Source of the DNA: Nitrospira sp.
Lineage (GTDB): Bacteria > Nitrospirota > Nitrospiria > Nitrospirales > Nitrospiraceae
Direction of reading: 5' to 3'
Length of the DNA: 44,308 bases
Assembly: GCA_024281365.1 (NCBI GenBank)
Contig: JAMXAU010000003.1
Span: 1 to 44,308 of the forward strand
Positions 22,927 through 30,297 of the stretch are shown one piece after another. Each line of letters begins with the position of its first letter. The first letter of the stretch is position 1. The notes beneath the pieces were generated by a model. That model saw only the letters and a program-made list of their open reading frames with translations, made no database searches and had not been told where the DNA came from. The position numbers and the translations under genes were made by a program.

Positions 22927-24465
22927 ATGTTTCCCAAATTGATCGGAAAATCTCTCATAGCTATACCCTTGGCGCTGTCCCTGGCGAGCTGCACCGCGCT
23001 TAATAATCCTACTGTTCATCCACCTGCACCGAAGCTCCTACCCGCGATACCTAACCCACCTTCGCCAGCCCAAGAATCCAGTATCAGCTTTCCGGTCCAT
23101 GTCGATCTGTCACCGTTTCTTGTTGCTGCCAACGATGACACCGTAATCCCAAAGAAATTCGACCATTGGGGGAGCTTCATTAGACATCCCAAGGGCACTG
23201 ACTACAAATACTATGCGGAGCGAGACGATTTTGCGCTGGCCCCTTCCGGCGCCCACCAAGTCAACAGCTCACAGTCGGGCCTGGCTCTGCGTGATTGGTG
23301 GAAAGGGATCGAACTTTCCAGCTCCCACATATTTATCGGCACTGCCCTTCGCTATAAAATTGGAGCTCCTTCACTTCACTGTGGCGATGGCAATGACTGG
23401 CCACGAAGAGCCACCGTGCACGGGAGTATCGCGACTGAGCTGACTCCGACGTATGGGTTGTCTGCATCGGTCGCCAGCGTAGCCGTGAGCCCCAGTGATC
23501 CCTGCCAAATACGAGTTGCGGATCTTGACGTGGCGCAGGAAGTCAGGCAAAGGCTGGCAGACCTCGTTCGAGGAGGACTCAACCGCACGGTCTCCCGTAT
23601 CAATACACTGACGGTGAAGTCTCAGGTGGAAGATGCCTGGAATACATTGCGCAGCCCTATCAAGTTGGAACCGGATGCCTGGCTCCAGTTCAATATCGAC
23701 AAAGTCCGCCACAGTGGCTTTTCGGGAGCCGGCCCCATGGTCGATGACACGATCCACATTACGGCAAAACCGGTCATCATCTTCGGCCAGGAACCACCAG
23801 CTGGAGGTGCAGCCCTTCCACCACTTGATACTCCACCGACTTCTACCGGATTCCACGGCGCCGCCGATACCCAACTCTATGGCTCACTGCCTACAACACT
23901 GGCAAACCGGCTCACTCCAACGGGATTCCACGTCGTCACCGACATCCCCTTGGACTATCCGTCACTCTCCAAGAGTCTTGCGAACCGGCTCACGGGAAAA
24001 CGAGTTTCCACGAAAGGGTATTTCATAGTCGTTACCAATGCCGCGGTCTTTGGCAACGGCGGCAACCAAGTGGTGATGCGAATTGATTTCTCGGGAGACG
24101 CAGTCGGTCACGTGTATTTTGTCGGAAAACCAGAAATGAGCTCCCTCACACAGACGGTTTCTATCGGCGGCCTCCGCTATGACATCGAGACAGAAGCGAT
24201 CTTACAGAAGACGGCCACCTGGCTCGACCTCTCGACGTTTCGAGACCTGATCGCCAGCGAATCCATTCTTGGAGTGACTGCGGCCACGGACCGTGTGCGA
24301 AGCCTACTGGCCACCACACTGAATCGAACACTCAGCCCATCCGTCTCGATGCATGGAACCGTAGAGTCGGTCCAAGGCATCGGAGTGTTTGCTGATGTCA
24401 CTGCATTGCATATCCGCACAATGAGTGATGGAACGCTTGGTCTGACCGTCACAGAGAAGCCGTAA
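22927..24465 (+). CDS. DUF4403 family lipoprotein with internal duplication
   Basis: This is a 512-residue predicted lipoprotein with lipobox SLASC (Cys22), followed by a proline-rich linker. The body follows DUF4403: an opening strand SSISFPVHVDLSPF, the FGTALRYKIGAP-like segment (FIGTALRYKIGAPSLHCGDG), a middle helix with AWNTLRSPIKLEPDAWLQF, and late strands NQVVMRIDFSGDAVGHVYFV. The fold is thought to be a lipid-binding-like (BPI/SMP-type) tube, but the function is not known. Around residues 307-355 two stretches of about 24 residues resemble each other (TGFHGAADTQLYGSLPTTLA and TGFHVVTDIPLDYPSLSKSL, each then ending in ANRLT), a probable tandem duplication. It is monocistronic as far as the spacing shows. 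Confidence 0.85.
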   Translation: MFPKLIGKSLIAIPLALSLASCTALNNPTVHPPAPKLLPAIPNPPSPAQESSISFPVHVDLSPFLVAANDDTVIPKKFDHWGSFIRHPKGTDYKYYAERDDFALAPSGAHQVNSSQSGLALRDWWKGIELSSSHIFIGTALRYKIGAPSLHCGDGNDWPRRATVHGSIATELTPTYGLSASVASVAVSPSDPCQIRVADLDVAQEVRQRLADLVRGGLNRTVSRINTLTVKSQVEDAWNTLRSPIKLEPDAWLQFNIDKVRHSGFSGAGPMVDDTIHITAKPVIIFGQEPPAGGAALPPLDTPPTSTGFHGAADTQLYGSLPTTLANRLTPTGFHVVTDIPLDYPSLSKSLANRLTGKRVSTKGYFIVVTNAAVFGNGGNQVVMRIDFSGDAVGHVYFVGKPEMSSLTQTVSIGGLRYDIETEAILQKTATWLDLSTFRDLIASESILGVTAATDRVRSLLATTLNRTLSPSVSMHGTVESVQGIGVFADVTALHIRTMSDGTLGLTVTEKP

Positions 24466-24931
24466 TTCATCTCGATCGGGCTCAGCACATCCGTTTGTTC
24501 GAGCGGGTGACTATTGGCTGTAGTCGACCTAGCACAGAAACACCAGCCAACGGCAACCTGCACCAAGCGCGACCGATCCCACCATGGTCGAATAGCCATA
24601 CTTGAAGATCTACCCAAAGATAGTCCGCTATTCGGCCTTCCTAACAAGATCCACAATCACAATATTGGCATTCGCCCTGATGATGGTACCGTTGCCTGCT
24701 AAGCAAGCCTCCAAGGCCAACCAGAACGGAATGATATCTACTTGATAAACCAATGTGCATAGTCGGCAATCTCCAGATGCGGTGATAGAGCGAGATCAAT
24801 AATCAATGAATTCATCGAAGCCACATAGAGAATGTGGTCGAAAACGCCAGGCAGGATGGCTGAGCCTTCGATGCCTCAGAGAATCACATTTTCTCCTTCC
24901 TAATCAGAGTCGTCGTCAGTAGGATAGGTCT
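24466..24931. other. 466-nt intergenic region before glgB
   Basis: No gene is supported. Short frames exist on both strands, including a plus-strand TTG frame at 24514-24702 and a minus-strand stretch reading GNGTIIRANANIVIVDLV around 24650-24700. None has a start with a ribosome site. The region may hold the glgB promoter or the remains of a lost gene. The glgB ATG is preceded by a weak AGGATAGG. Confidence 0.4.
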
Positions 24932-27142
24932 ATGTCAAACGAGCCAACCGTTCAACAGGATGATGTCGATCGGCTCAGAGCTGGGACACATTGGGATCCT
25001 CACTCGGTGCTTGGCCCCCACGTCATCTTGCTCAACGATCACCCCCACCTTGCGCTCCGAACTTGGCAGCCAGGCGTCAAGGAAGTTGCACTCCTCTCCA
25101 ATTCCGTCTTATGGCGCATGGCACGCATTTACGAAGAGGGTCTCTATGAGACGCTGCTTCCGGACACCACGTCCATCCCCGCATACCGACTTCGGATCAC
25201 ACACCTCGACGGTGCTGTCACGGAGATATCCGATCCCTATGCCGTTTCCCCGCTGTTGACGGAATTCGACCTGCACCTGTTTGCCGAAGGAACATTGCTC
25301 AAGGCCTACGAACATTTTGGTGCCCATATCCGCACCGTCGCAGGCATCCGCGGTGTGCACTTTGTGGTCTGGGCTCCGAATGCCACCCGTGTCAGTGTCA
25401 TCGGAGACTTCAATGACTGGAATGGACTCCTCCACCCCATGGCAAACCGTGGAGCGACCGGAGTCTGGGAACTCTTTATTCCAGATCTCGAGGAAGGGAC
25501 CCTCTACAAATACGAGATTCGATCTAGGGAGCACAGCGCTCTCCTGCTCAAAGCCGACCCCTATGCCTTCGCCAGCGAGCTTCGCCCACGAACAGCCTCA
25601 GTGGTGCGCGATCTGTCCAGTTACAGGTGGCAGGATAAAACCTGGATGACAATGCGATCGACGAGAGATCCTCTTACGACTCCACTTTCGATTTATGAAG
25701 TCCATTTGGGATCGTGGATGCGGGTGCCGGAGGAGAACAATCGGTGGCTGACGTACCACGAATTAGCGGAAAAGCTCATCCCCTATGCCAAGGATCTCGG
25801 CTATACGCATCTGGAGCTGCTCCCGATCACGGAACACCCCTTCGACGGATCATGGGGCTATCAAGCGACCGGGTATTTTGCCGCCACCAGTCGATATGGC
25901 GAGCCACAAGGATTCATGGCGTTCGTGGAGAGCGCTCACCAAGCCGGGCTTGGCGTCATCATTGACTGGGCGCCGGCGCACTTTCCGGATGACCCTCATG
26001 GATTGGCGCTTTTTGATGGGACACATCTCTATGACCACGCCGACCCACGCCTGGGGTACCACCCCGATTGGCATAGCCGGATCTTCAACTACGACCGTGT
26101 CGAGGTGCGGACGTTTCTCCTGAACAGCGCCCTCTTCTGGCTGGACAAGTATCACATCGACGGATTACGCGTCGATGCCGTGGCGTCCATGCTCTACCTC
26201 GACTATGGACGAAAGGATGGTGAATGGATTCCTAATGAGTTCGGCGGGAAAGAAAATCTTGGCGCGGTCTCGCTGCTCAAAGAACTCAACGTCCTCGTCC
26301 ATCGAGAATTTCCCGGGACCATCACCATTGCAGAAGAATCGACGTCGTGGCCAGGCGTCTCGCGTCCGACCTACACGGGGGGACTCGGGTTTACGTTCAA
26401 GTGGAACATGGGATGGATGCACGACATGTTAGCGTTCTTCCAGTACGACCCCGTCTATCGGCGGTTCCATCAGAATCAAATCACGTTTGGCTTGCTCTAC
26501 GCCTTCAGTGAGAATTTTATCCTTGCCCTCTCTCATGACGAAGTGGTCTACGGCAAACGAACGTTGCTCGACAAGATGCCCGGTGATGTGTGGCAACGCT
26601 TTGCCAATCTCCGGCTGCTCTATGGATACATGTACAGCCATCCCGGGAAAAAGATGTTGTTCATGGGCAGCGAGTTCGGGCAGTGGCAGGAATGGAACCA
26701 TGACACCAGCCTCGATTGGCATCTCTGTGAGCATGAGCCCCATCGTGGGTTACAACGTCTTACCCACGACCTGAACCAACTCTATCGCCAAGAATCTGCG
26801 TTACACGAGATCGACTTTGATTGGGATGGATTTCAGTGGATCGACTTCAGCGACTCCAACAACTCCGTCATCGCCTACCTTCGTAAGGCGAGAAAGATGG
26901 GTGAAGCGATCGTCTGTGTGTGCAACTTCACGCCCGTACCCCGTTATGGCTATCGCATCGGAGTCCCAGAGGCGGGATGGTATCGGGAACTACTCAACAC
27001 TGATGGCATCGCCTACGGCGGCAGCAATCTCGGAAACGGTGGAGGACTGCATGCTGAGGAAACTCCGAGCCATGGGTTCCCCTACTCCCTGGCGATGACA
27101 CTCCCTCCCCTTTCTGCTCTTTGGCTCAAGCGGCAAGGGTAG
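24932..27142 (+). CDS. glgB: 1,4-alpha-glucan branching enzyme
   Basis: GlgB introduces alpha-1,6 branches into glycogen. The 736 residues have the full-length bacterial layout. An N-terminal domain (GTHWDPHSVLGPHVI) is followed by a CBM48 module (VHFVVWAPNATRVSVIGDFN, then DWNGLLHPM) and the GH13 catalytic barrel, with LEVHLGSW-like IYEVHLGSW, the nucleophile-bearing DGLRVDAVASMLYLDY, the acid/base segment ITIAEESTSWPGV and LSHDEVVYGKRTLLDKMPGD. The all-beta C-terminal domain ends in PLSALWLKRQ. It works on the chains made by GlgA. No glgC, glgP or glgX is nearby. Confidence 0.98.
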   Translation: MSNEPTVQQDDVDRLRAGTHWDPHSVLGPHVILLNDHPHLALRTWQPGVKEVALLSNSVLWRMARIYEEGLYETLLPDTTSIPAYRLRITHLDGAVTEISDPYAVSPLLTEFDLHLFAEGTLLKAYEHFGAHIRTVAGIRGVHFVVWAPNATRVSVIGDFNDWNGLLHPMANRGATGVWELFIPDLEEGTLYKYEIRSREHSALLLKADPYAFASELRPRTASVVRDLSSYRWQDKTWMTMRSTRDPLTTPLSIYEVHLGSWMRVPEENNRWLTYHELAEKLIPYAKDLGYTHLELLPITEHPFDGSWGYQATGYFAATSRYGEPQGFMAFVESAHQAGLGVIIDWAPAHFPDDPHGLALFDGTHLYDHADPRLGYHPDWHSRIFNYDRVEVRTFLLNSALFWLDKYHIDGLRVDAVASMLYLDYGRKDGEWIPNEFGGKENLGAVSLLKELNVLVHREFPGTITIAEESTSWPGVSRPTYTGGLGFTFKWNMGWMHDMLAFFQYDPVYRRFHQNQITFGLLYAFSENFILALSHDEVVYGKRTLLDKMPGDVWQRFANLRLLYGYMYSHPGKKMLFMGSEFGQWQEWNHDTSLDWHLCEHEPHRGLQRLTHDLNQLYRQESALHEIDFDWDGFQWIDFSDSNNSVIAYLRKARKMGEAIVCVCNFTPVPRYGYRIGVPEAGWYRELLNTDGIAYGGSNLGNGGGLHAEETPSHGFPYSLAMTLPPLSALWLKRQG

Positions 27143-27343
27143 GAAACCACCATCAAAAGCCGAACCTCTTTGAGATCCAGAACAGTCTGCACCTTCACGA
27201 TCGCGGTTACGTTCAGATCTTCGACATCATCTCGCCCAAGTAAATGTTTCCTTGGCGACAATCTTTGAACGATACCTGCGGGGAATTCTTCCGTGGGAGC
27301 AGACAGCCGCGTATCCCTTGAGGGATTCGCAATACATACAGAA

Positions 27344-27371
27344 GGTGGCACCCCCAAGAGAGAGTGCCACC
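27344..27371. terminator. hairpin between convergent glgB and DUF882 genes
   Basis: GGTGGCAC (27344-27351) and GTGCCACC (27364-27371) form an 8-bp perfect stem with a 12-nt loop. It begins about 20 nt beyond the minus-strand stop and about 200 nt beyond glgB. There is no good T-run on either strand, so it is only terminator-like. The convergent setting supports a bidirectional transcription-stop role. Confidence 0.45.
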
Positions 27372-27390
27372 CTCAGTGAAGTTGGGAGTG

Positions 27391-27969
27391 CTAGTGATAC
27401 CAGGATCGGAAGGGCCCCGAGTCTAAGTGCACATAGGTCGAATTTCTATATGAACCGACCCCACCATACTTCAATTCGAGGGCAGCCTCGCGGAGCTTCT
27501 TCAGAGGGATACCGGGAATACTGAGGTCAATAGCCTGACCCTGTACATGCAAGCTGTTTCTGGCGGCTTGCTGCCCAGTTCGCACCAAGAGATCGTTGTA
27601 CTCCGGAGACCGAAACCCAGAGATGATATGGATCTCTTGCTGAGTACCCAGCTTTTTCTGGACCAGATTGACATGCTCCAGCACCCGCACATCAATCGCA
27701 CCGATCTCCCCAGTCTTGTGACAGCGGAGAAGATAATTCACATCATCAAGTGCCGCAAGATCATAGGTGCCGGAGTCGTCTCGGTAGGTCACTTCCAAGC
27801 GCTCATCCGTCCAAATGTTCACCAATGTCAACCTGCCTTCGGGAAACTCACGAGCTTGAACGGGCTGCGGACCGACCAACCGCCCACTTAGCAAGAGAGT
27901 CCCGACCAGAGAAACCTGAAGAAACGCTCGACGGGTCCAAGCCCATGTAGACTGATCGGCTCTATTCAC
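27391..27969 (-). CDS. Tat-exported DUF882 / M15-like peptidoglycan endopeptidase (YcbK/MepK-type)
   Basis: The 192-residue protein starts with a twin-arginine signal (TRRAFLQ at residues 12-18, then VSLVGTLLLSG). The mature domain matches DUF882/peptidase M15-like enzymes that cut peptidoglycan crosslinks. Zinc ligands are visible as His141 and Asp148 in SLHVQGQAIDLS and His181 in YVHLDSGPF. The core IHIISGFRSPEYNDLL segment is typical. The GTG start at 27969 has GGAAGG about 9 nt upstream. The gene stands alone, convergent with glgB. A role in cell-wall remodelling is inferred from the family. Confidence 0.92.
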   Translation of the reverse strand: MNRADQSTWAWTRRAFLQVSLVGTLLLSGRLVGPQPVQAREFPEGRLTLVNIWTDERLEVTYRDDSGTYDLAALDDVNYLLRCHKTGEIGAIDVRVLEHVNLVQKKLGTQQEIHIISGFRSPEYNDLLVRTGQQAARNSLHVQGQAIDLSIPGIPLKKLREAALELKYGGVGSYRNSTYVHLDSGPFRSWYH

Positions 27970-28295
27970 GGACGCACCTTCCTACCTAGATGTCCAAAAG
28001 TTGAACAACCGCAGATTCAAAGCAGCAGGCTTGTAACAAAAAATAAAAGCTCGGTCAACCAATTATTTCAGCGGACTGATGGCTGAAATCTCCGGCAAAC
28101 TCGGCAGAGAATGACTACGAGATCGAATGTCGATGCTCTAACGACATCTCAGTTCCCGGATCGGGAGAGGGGAACTACCGAACTGATTGGCCCCCTGTCA
28201 CCTAATCCCATTCGCACCTATCGCCTAGTATCGTTTTATTTCTAGACAGTCTGGCGCCCCCCAGGTAAGATCGATTCATCAATAACGGAGCACCA
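27970..28295. other. 326-nt divergent intergenic region
   Basis: This spacer lies between the minus-strand DUF882 gene and the plus-strand response regulator, so it should carry two promoters. It is AT-richer than its surroundings (for example the stretch around 28035-28070). A GGAG ribosome site (28286-28289) precedes the response-regulator ATG. No convincing operator or RNA gene was seen. Confidence 0.4.
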
Positions 28296-28658
28296 ATGGC
28301 CACTATTTTAGTCATCGATGATGAGCAATCAATCAGAGGGTTGCTCAAAGGCGTTCTGGAAAAAGCCGGGCACCGTGTGCTTGAAGCAGAGGATGGCCGC
28401 AAGGGACTCACCCTCTACCAGAAGGAACACGTCGACCTTGTCATTATGGACCTTCTGATGCCGGAGACGGACGGTCTTGAGGCCACGCTTCAGCTCACTC
28501 GCGAATACCTTGACGCCAAAGTGATTGCCATTACAGGAGCCCAGGGCGACCATAACTTCCTCAGTGTGGCAAAGCTTTTCGGCGCTCGCCAGGCATTTGA
28601 AAAGCCTTTCGATATCAACAAACTGCTTGATGCCGTGAAAGAGGAACTGGCCGCCTGA
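28296..28658 (+). CDS. single-domain response regulator (receiver only)
   Basis: This 120-residue CheY-like receiver has all the key residues: acidic pair Asp8/Asp9 (VIDDEQS), phosphoacceptor Asp52 (VIMDLLMPE), Thr80 (AITGA) and Lys103 (FEKPF). There is no output domain, so it acts by protein-protein contact, as CheY or Spo0F types do. No histidine kinase is adjacent; the partner must be encoded elsewhere. Confidence 0.95.
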   Translation: MATILVIDDEQSIRGLLKGVLEKAGHRVLEAEDGRKGLTLYQKEHVDLVIMDLLMPETDGLEATLQLTREYLDAKVIAITGAQGDHNFLSVAKLFGARQAFEKPFDINKLLDAVKEELAA

Positions 28659-28846
28659 TCCACCATAGGCTCCCTCTCCCGTCGGCTACGATCACTGATT
28701 TTCTTCATGATTCGATATCCTGCCGGTTCCTTTGTAAGCTGAACATATTCCGACACATTCCTTCCATGCCCGACGATCTTACCCACCGTGTATACTTGTG
28801 ACTCTGAATAGCTGGTCTGATCCGTCAGAATCTGCGACGATGGCCT

Positions 28847-29389
28847 ATGGATATTGAGACCTCCTCTCCAAACACGTTCCACACACGATCGACGCTGAAG
28901 ACCAGGACCATTTGGATCTTACTCGTTATCTTGGCAATTGCGCCTCTCTTCCCATTGAGCAATTTTGTCGGGCACCCACACTGGGGTCAGATCCGCTGGA
29001 TTCCCTTTCATGATTTCTCTTTATCCTGGAACAAGCTCGTAGACGTCATTGGCAATACACTATGGTTCGTGGTGTTCGGATACCTTCTTTATTACCAACT
29101 GAATAGGAATGCACGCTCTCGTTGGAGCCTTGCTATGACGATCGCCATCGCGGGCGGCGTCTCACTCTCGGCTGAGCTCTTCCAAGTCTTCTGCCATCAC
29201 CGCATCTCCTCTATCACGGATGTGATATGCAATGTACTCGGCGCTGGCCTTGGTGGGTATGCTGCTGAGAAACACCCTGCCACAAGCTCAATAGAACCAT
29301 GGCTACCGAGTTGGCTGACAACAGTTTTCGGTCAACCGCGCCTCAATGGAACTGCAAACGTTTGCAGACAGGAGCTCCCCCTCGAATAG
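28847..29389 (+). CDS. VanZ-like family membrane protein
   Basis: This is a 180-residue protein with about four membrane helices: IWILLVILAIAPLFPLSNF, a second around NTLWFVVFGYLLYY, a third around LAMTIAIAGGVSLSAE and a fourth near VICNVLGAGLGGYAAE. The motif order W..F.DK..N and the late ELFQVFCHHRISSITDVICN segment match VanZ-like proteins, where an acidic ELxQ...R..D..DV.xN pattern is conserved. VanZ confers low-level teicoplanin resistance in enterococci, but most relatives have no known role. The start at 28847 overlaps a divergent, poorly supported minus-strand frame. Confidence 0.85.
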   Translation: MDIETSSPNTFHTRSTLKTRTIWILLVILAIAPLFPLSNFVGHPHWGQIRWIPFHDFSLSWNKLVDVIGNTLWFVVFGYLLYYQLNRNARSRWSLAMTIAIAGGVSLSAELFQVFCHHRISSITDVICNVLGAGLGGYAAEKHPATSSIEPWLPSWLTTVFGQPRLNGTANVCRQELPLE

Positions 29390-29410
29390 CGACGACGCTT
29401 TAGATCAGAT

Positions 29411-30259
29411 TCATGTATGCAGCGTTTTGCGCGCTAACCCTCGCATCATTGCCGAATCGGTATATCCAACTTCACTGAGAGCATCCATCAGGTGTAGCCC
29501 CTTCGAAGCGACCAAGTCCTTTGCCTTCGCATAATTCGTTGCACTAAACCGCGCCACGGCCGGTTGACCGTTTACGATCTGACAGGCCAACACCTCACCA
29601 TCCACCTCAAGCGTCCCACCCTGCTGAATCAGAGCTTGGGCCTGAGCTACGGTAATGCCGTGCAGCTGAGCAAATTCTTGAATCCCCCCGGTCTCAACCA
29701 GTCGTCCATCCGGCATGATACAGAGCCGCTTAAAGTGTGGTGACCAGTCCTTTCGAAAATCGATATACTTGATGTCACCACCTTTGGCGACGGCGCGATC
29801 CAACGTTCGGTAGTCCAATCCCAAATTTTTCTGCTGAAGTTTGGCTTGTAGTTCACCGGGCAGCGCCTTCCCCAGGACCTCCCAGGCCGCCTCGACGAGG
29901 GAAAGCGCCCTGGATCGAACCATGTGCTCGGCTTCGGCAAACTGCACGAGATCCAAGGTCCATGTGTATTTGATCCCCTCCCTCGTTGGATCGATCCGAC
30001 AGGCGAATAATCCTCGCGTGAGGATGCCTCCGATGTCTGGGTAGACATACGTTCCACCAGTCGTCAGCAGCATGATCATCGTTTCAAGTGGAACATCATA
30101 GCTCTCGGACAGGATCTTGGCATGGGCCGGAAGGTCCTCCTGCTCCGTCATGGCACAGACAGTCACGTTGCCCGGCGCATCAAACTCCGAATAGTCTTCC
30201 ACGATGTTGTAGAGCACCGTTCGTTTTGGCTTCTCAACTTTCCTCTTGATCTTGAACAT
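29411..30259 (-). CDS. hypothetical protein, partner of the tandem nitroreductase
   Basis: This is a 282-residue soluble protein that I do not recognise. It starts with a basic stretch (MFKIKRKVEKPKRTVLYNIV). The middle part has mixed strands and helices (DVPLETMIMLLTTGGTYVYP; YTWTLDLVQFAEAEHMVRSR), and the C-terminal third has alternating helices (FAQLHGITVAQAQALIQQGG). It has no signal peptide and no membrane helix. It follows the SagB-type gene by 19 nt in the same direction with an AGAGG-like ribosome site, so the two are probably co-transcribed and may act together. Alternatives such as a cofactor-binding or scaffold protein cannot be decided from sequence. Confidence 0.75.
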   Translation of the reverse strand: MFKIKRKVEKPKRTVLYNIVEDYSEFDAPGNVTVCAMTEQEDLPAHAKILSESYDVPLETMIMLLTTGGTYVYPDIGGILTRGLFACRIDPTREGIKYTWTLDLVQFAEAEHMVRSRALSLVEAAWEVLGKALPGELQAKLQQKNLGLDYRTLDRAVAKGGDIKYIDFRKDWSPHFKRLCIMPDGRLVETGGIQEFAQLHGITVAQAQALIQQGGTLEVDGEVLACQIVNGQPAVARFSATNYAKAKDLVASKGLHLMDALSEVGYTDSAMMRGLARKTLHT

Positions 30260-30276
30260 CGCCCGTACCTCTTATG

Positions 30277-30297
30277 TTTCACGTCTCACTTTTTACT
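30277..30297. repeat. heptameric repeat array across the nitroreductase stop codon
   Basis: Three 7-nt units, TTTCACG, TCTCACT and TTTTACT, run head to tail and include the TGA stop (30279-30281) of the nitroreductase gene. They are of the same type as the longer arrays inside the gene. Confidence 0.6.
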
